A program made the position numbers and the translations under genes. Below are positions 10,700-19,429 of a stretch of DNA of 64,000 nucleotides, piece by piece (the stretch's first letter is position 1; the number at the start of each line of letters is the position of its first letter). Source of the DNA: Anaplasma capra (GTDB taxonomy: Bacteria > Pseudomonadota > Alphaproteobacteria > Rickettsiales > Anaplasmataceae). The notes under the pieces are model-generated. The model made no database searches, was not told the DNA's origin, and worked only from the letters and a program-made list of their open reading frames with translations. The stretch covers positions 1-64,000 of the forward strand of contig NZ_JAOTBG010000003.1 in the NCBI RefSeq assembly GCF_025628805.1, written 5' to 3'.

Positions 10700-11234
10700 C
10701 GCGTAGGGGGTGTAGCGGGGGTTCATTACTCACCAGAAATGAGTGACATGCTTGGGGTTTTTTGGCCTCAAGACATACATAGCCTGGGGCCGTATTTTTG
10801 TCCGTTAGGGCCGTAGTAAAGAAGTAGTCGGTGGTCAGTTCGGTGATTTTGTTTATTAGCAGAATTATGTTGAATATTGACAGCTAAATTGTGCCCCAGG
10901 TGGTGGATGCGTTGGCCAGGCCCTAAGGTAGACTATGGGGATCAGCACTTAGGGATAAACTGGTCTGTGCACGGTATATAGCTTGCTCTAATTCCAAATG
11001 TACCCAACTCTATGCATGTCGAGCGCGTTTCTTGCGAAAAAGGTGGACTTGGAACCCGCTCAGCAATAATCTGCGTATGGTTACATGTCAATAAGTCTGT
11101 GCACAAGTACGTGCGCTTTCGGCCTAGGATGTTTTTTGCTTGATGTGGAGTGTGTATGGAAAGAGCTCCAGTTAGTGCGTTCTTCTGTGCTGCAGTTATC
11201 GTGGTACGCATGGCATAAACAGGTTCAGTAGTTA
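10700..11234. other. Intergenic region without a recognised gene
   Basis: About 535 bases between two paralogous genes. A weak hairpin with a T-rich loop is visible around 10751-10772 (CTTGGGG and CCTCAAG arms). A minus-strand frame at 10942-11211 has no protein-like pattern that I recognise. Nothing else supported. Confidence 0.4.
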
Positions 11235-13364
11235 ATGTCCAATCAGTTTAGCTGCGGCGTTGCCTTGCATAGCGCTGTCGTTACACATGATTCAGACAGC
11301 AGCCGTAGCTCTAGTGTACTAAAAACTACGGCTCTGGTGACGGTTACAGTAGGCATTCTTGTCTTGCTGCAATGGATAGAAATGGCATTGGTAGTCAGAA
11401 TCGTGCTAGCCGTTACCACTGTTTTTTGTGCATTGTTTGCATATGCACATGTAGCTCGAGCAGTGGACCGGGGTTCTACAGAACCTGCAAGATTGCCCTT
11501 GGAGGCGGTAACTGCTCCTCTTGAGGGACGCTTGTGTTATCGAAATTCAGATAGCTCTGCCTCTACCGTAGCCGATTTTCCTGCTTGCGTCGATCAATCC
11601 GTTCAACAGGAGATTGGGGACGCGGACAATCGCTTATCTGAAATGAAAGATATACTTTACAAATTTGGCATTCGTGAAATATGTGATGGTCAGTCTGCCG
11701 ACCACACAATTTTAACTCTAAGCTATTGCGGCAAATTCTGCGATGTGATGTCTCAAGCACTGCCAAGGAGTGACGCCTGCGTGGCGTTTTACTTGAACAA
11801 GCAACAGGAAATCCTGTGCGTGTTGGGGGAGGGGGTTTTCAGGGTTGATGTGTTGGCCTCGCGACGTTCGAGGCCTGCTGCACCTGGAAGCATTCAAATT
11901 GTTTTGCGTGCAAAATTTCCTCAGGGCATGCACGTAACGCGGCAAGAGGCAAAGTTCAGGCGTAGTGGACCAAATCAAGCTAAGCTTGTGTACCCACTAA
12001 AAGTTGAGGTTACGCCGGAAAATCTACTTTTAGCGATGATAGAATCTGGTGTTTGCTCTAGAAAAATTGGGGGATTGGAAGCACTAAGAAGCTACCTGGA
12101 GTTTTACTCGCGCTCATTTCTAAGTGGTACCTCTGGTTACTCAAGTAGGTACCGTGAGGGAAGATGCAGTAGGCTTACACAGGGCCCCTCATTGCAGATG
12201 CCCAATGGTACCAAAATGGCAAGATTTATGCATGATATTATTGAGCATAAGAGGGCATTTAAACGACTTTTAACATCTGAATCCATTACAAAATTAGAAA
12301 AGAAATTCCTAGATAGCACTTTGAGGTCTTCTGATACATATGGTGCTGAGGCTGCAAGCACAGAAGGCACTTCCCTTGAATTTATATCTGCATTATACGC
12401 GCTAACGTGTACGCACGAACAGTTCTTCAAGGACTTAGATAGTCCGCACTATAAGCGGGAAGTAATCCTGAAATTCCTTACTGACAAGAACCTAAGAGTT
12501 GCAATGGTAATAAGAACGTTAAATGCAACATATAAAGCGATCAGGAGAATTAAGAAAAAAGGGGCTCATGCGGCGATTGATTCGATAATCAATGAGGGAG
12601 CTATCGAAAGGGATCTACCATATCTATGCAGGCAATTGCCTGCACTGTTTGAAAGTGTATATGCCATTTTACTCACAATTTCGTGTAGCTTCGTTCACAG
12701 CGGAGATTGTGATACATCTTTACTCAAGTGGTTTAATGTCGTTCCAGGATTTGGGACGGCGAAGGCTGATGATGTAGTAAAATTGGTCAGTAGATGTGCG
12801 GAATTGTGTGGCATAACATCCACTGATTCGGGATGTGAGCTCTTTCTAATAGCAGCAGAAATTGTAGCCAAGCTGGAACTGGGCGGTGACCCATTTTTGG
12901 GTGATTCAATCCCAAAAGCCATTCAAGCGCTGTTGAAGATGTCTGAAGGCGAAGATGGCCGACATTTAGTGGTACTGAAAACCTCGTTGGCAAAGTTAAG
13001 CGACGATAGCCTCAGGCAGGTAGTTGCTTTTGCGGTGGCTTGCGAAATTGCTGACTTGGTTGCTCAGAGGGGAGAATGCTCTATCTCCGCGTTAAGTGAT
13101 ATTTTCGGCCCCGAAATAAATTCCCAAGCGATTCTGGGGGTATTGGATAGCGTTGGAGAATGCCCCGGTTTTTTTGCATCGCTCATGTCTGAGGTTGTGT
13201 ACGTACACTATCCCCCCTTGGATTATGAGTTAATTGGTATGCGATCTTCCTTGGCAGCTACAGAACAGCCTTCTTCCTTGATGGATTCGGGGGGAGGTCC
13301 CGTTACTGGCAAAGAATCTGCACTGACGCGACCTAAAATCGGTGTTGGTACCCGCGATCGGTAA
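11235..13364 (+). CDS. Large hypothetical membrane-anchored paralogue (709 aa)
   Basis: No known family. It has a short polar N terminus (1-28) and a transmembrane hairpin at about 31-49 and 51-74. The long soluble region carries one copy of the module found in the giant protein: TSLEFISALYALT, then a helix with FLTDKNLRVAMVIR, then DLPYLCRQLPALFESV, then a VVAFAVACEIADLV-like helix and a short acidic stretch. This is the clearest single-module member. The last 32 bases overlap the convergent thiL gene. The tail is Gly/Arg-rich (ending GTRDR), and C-terminal positive charge is a feature of some type IV effectors. That interpretation is speculative. Confidence 0.82.
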   Translation: MSNQFSCGVALHSAVVTHDSDSSRSSSVLKTTALVTVTVGILVLLQWIEMALVVRIVLAVTTVFCALFAYAHVARAVDRGSTEPARLPLEAVTAPLEGRLCYRNSDSSASTVADFPACVDQSVQQEIGDADNRLSEMKDILYKFGIREICDGQSADHTILTLSYCGKFCDVMSQALPRSDACVAFYLNKQQEILCVLGEGVFRVDVLASRRSRPAAPGSIQIVLRAKFPQGMHVTRQEAKFRRSGPNQAKLVYPLKVEVTPENLLLAMIESGVCSRKIGGLEALRSYLEFYSRSFLSGTSGYSSRYREGRCSRLTQGPSLQMPNGTKMARFMHDIIEHKRAFKRLLTSESITKLEKKFLDSTLRSSDTYGAEAASTEGTSLEFISALYALTCTHEQFFKDLDSPHYKREVILKFLTDKNLRVAMVIRTLNATYKAIRRIKKKGAHAAIDSIINEGAIERDLPYLCRQLPALFESVYAILLTISCSFVHSGDCDTSLLKWFNVVPGFGTAKADDVVKLVSRCAELCGITSTDSGCELFLIAAEIVAKLELGGDPFLGDSIPKAIQALLKMSEGEDGRHLVVLKTSLAKLSDDSLRQVVAFAVACEIADLVAQRGECSISALSDIFGPEINSQAILGVLDSVGECPGFFASLMSEVVYVHYPPLDYELIGMRSSLAATEQPSSLMDSGGGPVTGKESALTRPKIGVGTRDR

Positions 13365-14304
13365 AGCGCGTGATGTTGCCATAATTGTCGTATACCCTAA
13401 CCCCGGGCTGCTCCGTCACTATTCCTATTTCAGTAATCTTAACATTAATATCTGCTGCTATAAGCATGATTTTTTCGCGATTTTCTACTGCAGCGGTGAA
13501 GGCTAGCTCATAATCATCTCCTCCGCTTAGGATACGTTCTGCCAATTTGGGATTGTGTTGTAGTACGTGACGGGCTTCGTTAGAAACTGGTACCTTGTTC
13601 ATTTCTAGGATTGCACCTACATTGGACAGCTGGCATATATGTTCTATGTCTTGAATCAATCCGTCTGAGATATCTATACATGCGGAAGCTATGCCACATA
13701 TTTTTCTCCCCAGGGAAACTCTAGGTTCCGGCAAGTCGTACCTGCGCTTTAAGTAGCCGCACTCTCCAGCTATTAAGCCCTGGTAGGCCATTAATCCTAA
13801 AGTAGAATCCCCTATATTACCGCTTACATACAGTAAATCTCCAATTTGTGCTTTAGATCTTGTCATACTACATGTGTCTGGGATGCCCATGGCTGTGACG
13901 CTTATGGTAATTGCACCTGTACCGTTAGATGTTGTATCACCACCAATCAGGTCTATGGCGTAGGTTTCGTTATCCTCTTTTAGCCCCTCACTAAATTGTT
14001 TCCACCACTCTTCAGTGATTCCCTGAGGTAGCGAAAGGCCAAGTAAATAGGCATGCGGCCTGGCCCCCATTGCCGCAATATCGGATAGGTTAACCCTTAA
14101 TGCCTTTTGCGCCAGTAGTCTGGGGTTGCTAGAGCGGAGGAAGTGTATTCCCTCCACTATCATATCCTGTGTTACTATAAATGATTTATTAGGAGAGGAT
14201 ACCTGCGCTGCATCATCGTTTTCGGTTCTGAATCCACTGCGCATCAGAGGACGTATGTATTTTTCTATGCATGAGAACTCATGTGTACCCGAAGCACCAG
14301 ACAT
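13333..14304 (-). CDS. thiL: Thiamine-monophosphate kinase
   Basis: ThiL phosphorylates thiamine monophosphate to thiamine diphosphate with ATP in the cytoplasm, the last step of cofactor formation. The protein (323 aa from the chosen start) shows the usual NDDAA-type acidic metal site near residue 29, TQDMIVEGIHF near 45, LRVNLSDIAAMGARP near 69, LIGGDTT near 119 and a late SGGDDYEL motif. All are typical of the PurM/ThiL fold. The frame is open to 14430, but ThiL proteins begin shortly before the E-F-x-x-I-x-x-Y segment, so the ATG at 14304 is preferred. Its 3' end overlaps the convergent large hypothetical gene by 32 bp. Confidence 0.93.
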   Translation of the reverse strand: MSGASGTHEFSCIEKYIRPLMRSGFRTENDDAAQVSSPNKSFIVTQDMIVEGIHFLRSSNPRLLAQKALRVNLSDIAAMGARPHAYLLGLSLPQGITEEWWKQFSEGLKEDNETYAIDLIGGDTTSNGTGAITISVTAMGIPDTCSMTRSKAQIGDLLYVSGNIGDSTLGLMAYQGLIAGECGYLKRRYDLPEPRVSLGRKICGIASACIDISDGLIQDIEHICQLSNVGAILEMNKVPVSNEARHVLQHNPKLAERILSGGDDYELAFTAAVENREKIMLIAADINVKITEIGIVTEQPGVRVYDNYGNITRFTDRGYQHRF

Positions 14305-14567
14305 CACCGAAGGTACAGCATTTTGGTAAGTGGCCACTGAGCTGTGTCCTCTGTGTAATAACTGTATAACGATCTGATGTGCTCTAAATTCATCTCCATG
14401 CGTAAACTTATCATGATTCAGGTTAAACACGCGCTACCACTCTACTTTATAGCGAGTAAATCTCTAAGTCATTTACTATTAGTATTGTTAAATTTTTTAT
14501 TGCCAGACTTTCGGGTTAAGCAACAAGGTTGTTTTCTTGCAAAATACACCGAATAATATAGGGGTTT

Positions 14568-15437
14568 ATGGGTTTGGTAAGTGTTTTGTGTGTGTACGGG
14601 TTCTGTGCTGCAGTTTTTGGAAAGATAGGTTCATTCGTAAAGTGCGCAGGTCTGGCTGTCGCAGATTTTCGTAGGCATGATGGGTTAGTATACTCGGGGT
14701 ACTTGTCATTTATTCTACTTCTCTCCGCCTTTCCGTTTCTTGTGTTCTTCACTGCTATCACTTCCACGGCATTGCATATGCTGGATAAGCAGGAGGATTT
14801 TTTGCGAGTGCTAGTAAATTCGCTGCTCAGTGAACTGCCGCACGAGACGATATCTGCGCTTTTACCTAGAATCAACGAAATACTATCAGGGCCACCGCAG
14901 AGTCTACTAACTGTAGCTATAATAGGAATAGTGTGGACCGCTTCTTCAGCCATAGAAGGCATGAGAACTGTGCTTAACAAGGCATTTAGGGTGTCCGCCC
15001 CGCCGCCATACATTCTGGGTAGGATGCTGAGTATTCTGCAGTTTCTGGTGATAATCCTAATGATGATGCTCAGTGTGTTGTTTATAGTCTTGGTGCCCAT
15101 CATTCTTGATGTGCTTGATAGGCGCTGGGGGTATTGGAGTTACATAAAATATACTGTCAGCGAAGCCGTGCTGTGCCTCTCTGTCGCGTTTATGTATTTT
15201 ATAGTGCCAAATACTAGGCAACGCATCGGAATTGTACTTCCGGGAGCGATTGTGGTCACTGTGTTATGGACTTTATCTTCATTCACCTTCTCTTGGTATC
15301 TATCGAATTTTAAAGTGCTGCATACAATGTACGGCAATCTCTCTGGTATTGTCGCGTCCATGATGTTTTTCTACATACTCAGCATCTTTTTTATCTATGG
15401 GGCAGAGTTGAGCTACAGGTTATCCAGGCGATGCTAG
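14568..15437 (+). CDS. YihY/BrkB family inner-membrane protein
   Basis: A 289-residue polytopic protein with about six hydrophobic segments. It matches the YihY/virulence factor BrkB family (once misnamed ribonuclease BN). Visible family traits are the DGLVYSGYLSFILLLSAFPFL segment near the N terminus (a TAAAxAYxxLFSLFPLL-like motif), a central WTASSAIEGMRTVLNKAF segment and a C-terminal YGNLSGIVASMMFFYI-FxxGAEL pattern. The last two are strongly conserved in the family. Function is uncertain; members may be transporters. It stands alone between thiL (divergent) and bioA. Confidence 0.85.
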   Translation: MGLVSVLCVYGFCAAVFGKIGSFVKCAGLAVADFRRHDGLVYSGYLSFILLLSAFPFLVFFTAITSTALHMLDKQEDFLRVLVNSLLSELPHETISALLPRINEILSGPPQSLLTVAIIGIVWTASSAIEGMRTVLNKAFRVSAPPPYILGRMLSILQFLVIILMMMLSVLFIVLVPIILDVLDRRWGYWSYIKYTVSEAVLCLSVAFMYFIVPNTRQRIGIVLPGAIVVTVLWTLSSFTFSWYLSNFKVLHTMYGNLSGIVASMMFFYILSIFFIYGAELSYRLSRRC

Positions 15438-15596
15438 TCAGCCCCTAGTTCGCGCTGATTGCTGCAGGCTTTCGTTAATACCCGAGGAATTTTTTCAAAT
15501 GGCTTCCCAGACACTATGCAATTTATTAGAATGCTGGGGGTTTGCTTGTTGGCACAATTGCTTTGAAATAGGCTGTGGTTCGAGTTAGTTATATGT

Positions 15597-16862
15597 ATGT
15601 TTGAAAATCTTTGGTTGCCCTACAGCAGTACGCAGCCACCAGTTGCTGCTGTAAAGGTTGTATCTGGCAGTGGATGCTATTTGCAATTGGAGAGTGGCAA
15701 AAAGCTGTTAGACGGAATATCTAGTTGGTGGAGTGTATGCCACGGGTATTCGCATCCCTACATAGTTGAAAAAATGCGCGAGCAGGTAGGGAAGCTTTCT
15801 CACGTTATGCTGTGCTCCGGCTTGGTTCATGAAGGGGCCAGCACGCTTGCTTCTCGGCTCATAGCGTTGTCGCCACGCGGGTTGCACAAGGTTTTCTTTG
15901 CTGACTCTGGATCCATGGCTGTGGAAGTTGCAATGAAAATCGCTGTACAATACTGGCGCACAATCGGCAAACCACAAAAAACAGGTTTTATAGCGTTCAA
16001 ACACGCATATCACGGCGATAGCATGGGGTGCATGTCAGTTTCTGATCCTGCTGCTATACATGGTCTGTTTTCTGGCTACTATCAGGCTCAGCACTTATTT
16101 GATTTACCAGTAAATGAGCGTGATGTTATTGCACTACAACACGCAGTGGAGCGGATTGCCCACAAAGTTGCTGCGATAATAGTTGAACCAATCTTGCAGG
16201 CTGCTGGGGGGATGCGAATTTATTCTCCAGATACGCTTGCGCTACTACGAAAGTTAGCAAAGGAAAATGGCATTCTCTTCATCGCAGATGAGGTGGCAAC
16301 TGGTTTTGGTAGAGTTGGTACCATGTTTGCATGCGAACAGGCGGGAATTTTGCCTGACGTCATGGTGCTAGGCAAGGCTATTACTGGCGGGATGTGCCCG
16401 TTATCGGCAACTCTAGTGTCCTCAGAGGTCTGCGAGCCGTTTGAGTTGCATGGTGAAAAGCTAATGCATGGTAACACTTTTGCAGCGAATCCTCTGGCGT
16501 GCGCTGCTGCGAACGCCTCGCTGGACTTGTTTGAAGATGGGTCGCTGATAAATAGGGTTAAGGTGATTGAAAAACGCCTGAAGCACGGATTAAAGCCGCT
16601 TGAGAATTTAGGTTATGTTCATAATATCAGGGTCAAGGGGGCAGCTGCTGCCATGGAGATAGAGCAAGATTACTCCGATTGTCTCCAAGAGGGTTTCTTG
16701 GAGAGACTGATGGGCTTCGAAATCTGGATTAGACCAATCAAGAATACGGTGTACTTAATGCCACCCTTCGTGATCTCTGATGCAGAGCTTGATCACCTCC
16801 TGAACTCTGTGTGTGCCCTTGTATGCGATTCTAGAAGACACCTGGAGTTGTTAACTACCTAG
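15597..16862 (+). CDS. bioA: Adenosylmethionine-8-amino-7-oxononanoate aminotransferase
   Basis: BioA transfers an amino group from S-adenosylmethionine to 7-keto-8-aminopelargonate, giving 7,8-diaminopelargonate in biotin synthesis. The 421-aa protein is a class III PLP aminotransferase. It shows DGISSWW-xxxHGYSHP (39-54, substrate site), FADSGSMAVEVAMK (101-114, phosphate binding), HAYHGDSMG (136-144), IADEVATGFGRVG (229-241, PLP ring) and the Schiff-base lysine at K260 in VLGKAITGG. Length is normal for the family. It stands alone; other bio genes are not in the window. Confidence 0.95.
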   Translation: MFENLWLPYSSTQPPVAAVKVVSGSGCYLQLESGKKLLDGISSWWSVCHGYSHPYIVEKMREQVGKLSHVMLCSGLVHEGASTLASRLIALSPRGLHKVFFADSGSMAVEVAMKIAVQYWRTIGKPQKTGFIAFKHAYHGDSMGCMSVSDPAAIHGLFSGYYQAQHLFDLPVNERDVIALQHAVERIAHKVAAIIVEPILQAAGGMRIYSPDTLALLRKLAKENGILFIADEVATGFGRVGTMFACEQAGILPDVMVLGKAITGGMCPLSATLVSSEVCEPFELHGEKLMHGNTFAANPLACAAANASLDLFEDGSLINRVKVIEKRLKHGLKPLENLGYVHNIRVKGAAAAMEIEQDYSDCLQEGFLERLMGFEIWIRPIKNTVYLMPPFVISDAELDHLLNSVCALVCDSRRHLELLTT

Positions 16863-17071
16863 CACTTTGGCTCCTATTGATTGGTCAAGTTGCGTGCGGC
16901 GGTGACGTGCCAAGGTTGGTTGAGAGCGCGAATTCTGATGAGCGTGCTCGTCGCATATGCAATATGTGCTCGTGATATATCTATTGCACTGGTAGAAACG
17001 TGCGCAGGTATATTGAGTGATTACTATTGATATTTTACGGGAAATGGAGAATAATCCTCCAGTTCCCGGCG

Positions 17072-17163
17072 GGAGAGGTGGCCGAGAGGCTGAAGGCGGC
17101 GGTTTGCTAAACCGTTATACAAGTAACATTGTATCGAGGGTTCGAATCCCTCTCTCTCCGCCA
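17072..17163 (+). tRNA. tRNA-Ser (anticodon GCU)
   Basis: A class II tRNA. Acceptor arms GGAGAGG and TCTCTCC pair with one G-T wobble. The anticodon loop TTGCTAA gives GCU. A long variable arm and the T arm GAGGG-TTCGAAT-CCCTC follow. Discriminator G is at 17160 and CCA is encoded at 17161-17163. Confidence 0.95.
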
Positions 17164-17260
17164 TCCTGAAGGCGTCGTATGTTTTTGGTGTCTCGATATC
17201 GACTCTGCGGTAAGATGGGGGCACCTGTTCCAGTTGCGTTAGTTCACTAACTGAGAAAGT

Positions 17261-17587
17261 ATGCATCTTTTGACAAGAAAACGTGGGTGCAGGAGCATAA
17301 GATCTGTGATGGAAAGCTTCGTATTACAAAAATGCGATACATGGCGGCTGAGCAAAACAGAGATTCGTATAATGCTCAATTGGAAAGACATAGTGGGGGT
17401 AGGAATTGCGGAACTTGCGCAACCAGATAGAGTGGCCTTTTCTAAAGACAATTCCGGAGTATTGTATCTACGTGTTAACAACGGCGGACACGCGACGTTT
17501 ATTCAATACGCGGTGCCGGGTATTATTGAAAGAATTTCCGTGTATTTTGGCTTTAAGGCCATATCGTCAATAAAAATTAGGCAGTAA
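17261..17587 (+). CDS. DUF721 / DciA-like protein
   Basis: The 108-aa protein fits the DUF721 family, which includes DciA, the helicase operator or loader that replaces DnaC in many bacteria. Supporting pattern: a W-x-x-I-V-G core, an aromatic/hydrophobic P-D-R-V-x-F segment, G-V-L-Y-L-R-V and a C-terminal YAVPGIIERISVYFGFKAISSIKIRQ-type region that closely follows the family consensus. The N terminus is basic. It lies 97 bases after tRNA-Ser and before convergent rsmA. The DciA role is inferred from the family; no partner is visible nearby. Confidence 0.75.
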   Translation: MHLLTRKRGCRSIRSVMESFVLQKCDTWRLSKTEIRIMLNWKDIVGVGIAELAQPDRVAFSKDNSGVLYLRVNNGGHATFIQYAVPGIIERISVYFGFKAISSIKIRQ

Positions 17588-17682
17588 CTTTTTGAACTTA
17601 GATCGTTAGCACATCATGGGAAAAGCGATTCCTACCCATGGACAGTGCACCATTGTCATACTGGGAGTCCGGGACTGCGGCA

Positions 17683-18489
17683 CTATGCAGGCTGGTATTG
17701 TCGGGATTGCAGAAAGTTTGACACTTCACAGAGTTGTTTAATAGATAAATTTTCTGCCCTTATAGAAGGTGATACCTTACATACTTCAAGTAATTCATCA
17801 AATTCTTGGGCAGAGAGCTCCAACGAGTTGCGCATGGTCTTGCGCTTGTAGTTAAAGATCTTTCTAAGTACCTTGGTCGCATATGAGTAATCTACTGGAA
17901 AGCGCGTTGTTCCCAGAGGCGTGATGTTCACCACAGATGAATGAACCTTCGGAGAGGGAGAAAACATGCCGGGATGCAGGTCTTCTACCTTTTCTACATC
18001 ACATAGCAATTGTACAAGAGCGGAAAGTGACGAATAACTTTTAGTGCTGGGTTTGGCTACCAGCCTGTCGGCAACCTCTTTCTGGAACATTAGAGTCAGC
18101 CCTTCGAAATGGTGTATGTATTGCAGCATTTTTAGTAAGAGAGTTACAGATATGTTGTATGGCAAATTGGCAATCATCTTACTTGGCGCTGAGATGAGTG
18201 TGTTCAGGTCTATATCTAAAACATCGCACTGTACGTATCTATAATTTGGATATTTTGCCATTAGACTCTCGTGTATACGCAAGAGTCTGCGGTCTTTCTC
18301 AATTGACACGAGGCTTTTTGCTTTGCTCTTCAAAATCGCTTCGGACATAATTCCAAGCCCAGGACCAACTTCTATTATGTTGCGTCCCTCTATGTCTCCG
18401 GCGTGGGAGACTATTCTTTCAGCTATAGAAGATTCTAAGATAAAATGCTGCCCTAACGATTTACGGGCCTTATGTTTGAGGACGCACAT
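17683..18489 (-). CDS. rsmA: 16S rRNA dimethyladenosine transferase
   Basis: RsmA (KsgA) dimethylates two adjacent adenines in the 3' hairpin of 16S rRNA with S-adenosylmethionine during 30S maturation. It shows KSLGQHFIL at the start, the SAM-binding segment [16 protein letters not shown], an acidic SIEKD motif II, VLDIDL, the catalytic NLPYNIS (family N-L/I-P-Y/F) and [12 protein letters not shown]-terminal helical domain follows with [10 protein letters not shown]. The frame is open to 18516, but the ATG at 18489, giving 268 residues, fits the usual short N terminus. Confidence 0.95.
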   Translation of the reverse strand: MCVLKHKARKSLGQHFILESSIAERIVSHAGDIEGRNIIEVGPGLGIMSEAILKSKAKSLVSIEKDRRLLRIHESLMAKYPNYRYVQCDVLDIDLNTLISAPSKMIANLPYNISVTLLLKMLQYIHHFEGLTLMFQKEVADRLVAKPSTKSYSSLSALVQLLCDVEKVEDLHPGMFSPSPKVHSSVVNITPLGTTRFPVDYSYATKVLRKIFNYKRKTMRNSLELSAQEFDELLEVCKVSPSIRAENLSIKQLCEVSNFLQSRQYQPA

Positions 18490-18538
18490 CCCACAATACA
18501 GCTCCAAAATCACCAATGAAACGGCTTAAATTAAGCTT

Positions 18539-18566
18539 TTGACTTTTATCCTAACACGTATATCAT
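18539..18566 (+). promoter_or_regulatory. Predicted sigma-70 promoter for tRNA-Thr and the tpiA group
   Basis: TTGACT at 18539-18544 (5 of 6 consensus), 16-base spacer, TATCAT at 18561-18566 (5 of 6). The expected transcription start near 18573 lies about 35 bases before the tRNA. It is well placed to drive tRNA-Thr, tpiA, the TAXI protein and tsaD, which follow with short gaps. Confidence 0.65.
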
Positions 18567-18607
18567 TCTACCACTAGCTGTTTTTGGGCTTGGTTTCTTG
18601 CGTGTTA

Positions 18608-18681
18608 GCCGGCTTAGCTTTAACTGGTAGAGCGCCTGACTTGTAATCAGGGGGTTGTCGGTTCGAGTCCGGCAGCCGGCT
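18608..18681 (+). tRNA. tRNA-Thr (anticodon UGU)
   Basis: A 74-base class I tRNA. Acceptor GCCGGCT pairs with AGCCGGC. Anticodon stem CCTGA/TCAGG holds loop CTTGTAA. T arm GTCGG-TTCGAGT-CCGGC. Discriminator T at 18681; CCA is not encoded. It is followed after 22 bases by tpiA. Confidence 0.95.
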
Positions 18682-18703
18682 CTCTGTACCTCTTGTGGAG
18701 CTT

Positions 18704-19423
18704 ATGTCCTTTCTTGTCGTGGCCAATTGGAAGATGGGTGGGAACGCAGTTTTGTTGCAAGATTTCCTCACCGCAATAGGTGGCCGCTTTGCGTTGAGTA
18801 GGAGCTCAATTGAGATAGTAATATGCCCTCCCTTCACTGCGATGTTGGCATTTCACTCCATAAACTCATCAGTTAAACTCGGTGCGCAGAACTGCTTTTT
18901 TAGGGCAGATAAGGGCTGCACAGGCGAGATAAGCGCCAAAATGCTGAAGGAATGCGGGTGTGACTATGTAATTCTTGGACATTCTGATAGACGTGGCGGG
19001 CTTGGTGAAAAAAATTCAGATGTTAGACTCAAAGCTGAAGTTGCAATAGAGGAGGGTATTATACCGATTATCTGCATGGGTGAGACGCTTGAGGAAAGGC
19101 GTGATGGTATATCTGGAGATGTACTGATTGAACAATGTAATGAATGTCTTCCTAAGTATGGAGAGTTTGTGATCGCATATGAGCCTATTTGGGCTATAGG
19201 AGGCTTGGACATTCCTGATTTAGATGTCATAAAGGAATCTTTTGATATCATACAATCTCACAGTCCGGTGGCGTGTCCCATACTCTATGGTGGGTCAGTG
19301 AACCAAGACAACGTGCGCGTTCTCAAGTCTGAAATTTGTAACCTGTCAGGTGTGCTAGTCGGAAGTGCAGGAACAAAAATTGATGCGTTTTGCGGTGTCA
19401 TAAGCAATTTGTTAGAGTTGTAG
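18704..19423 (+). CDS. tpiA: Triosephosphate isomerase
   Basis: TpiA interconverts dihydroxyacetone phosphate and glyceraldehyde 3-phosphate. The 239-aa TIM barrel keeps NWK (K10), the catalytic histidine H93, the catalytic glutamate E160 in AYEPIWAIGG, and YGGSVN plus GVLVGSAG for phosphate binding. One departure is visible: the family motif GHSERR reads GHSDRR, so the conserved second glutamate is Asp (residue 95). I chose the ATG at 18704; a GTG at 18695 would add three residues. It is the first protein gene after tRNA-Thr and lies six bases before the TAXI gene. Confidence 0.93.
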   Translation: MSFLVVANWKMGGNAVLLQDFLTAIGGRFALSRSSIEIVICPPFTAMLAFHSINSSVKLGAQNCFFRADKGCTGEISAKMLKECGCDYVILGHSDRRGGLGEKNSDVRLKAEVAIEEGIIPIICMGETLEERRDGISGDVLIEQCNECLPKYGEFVIAYEPIWAIGGLDIPDLDVIKESFDIIQSHSPVACPILYGGSVNQDNVRVLKSEICNLSGVLVGSAGTKIDAFCGVISNLLEL

Positions 19424-19429
19424 GTTTTT

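Noticed and set aside
10751-10772. Possible terminator hairpin after the 620-aa gene
   Set aside because: The arms contain a mismatch or wobble and the T-run lies in the loop rather than after the stem.
10942-11211. An 89-codon minus-strand frame in the spacer before the 709-aa gene
   Set aside because: Composition is not protein-like (many Thr, Cys and Pro with no helix or strand pattern), no family match, and it would overlap the promoter region of the next gene.
16984-17014. Possible promoter for tRNA-Ser (TTGCAC-N19-TATATT)
   Set aside because: The spacer of 19 bases is long and the -35 match is moderate; not strong enough to list.
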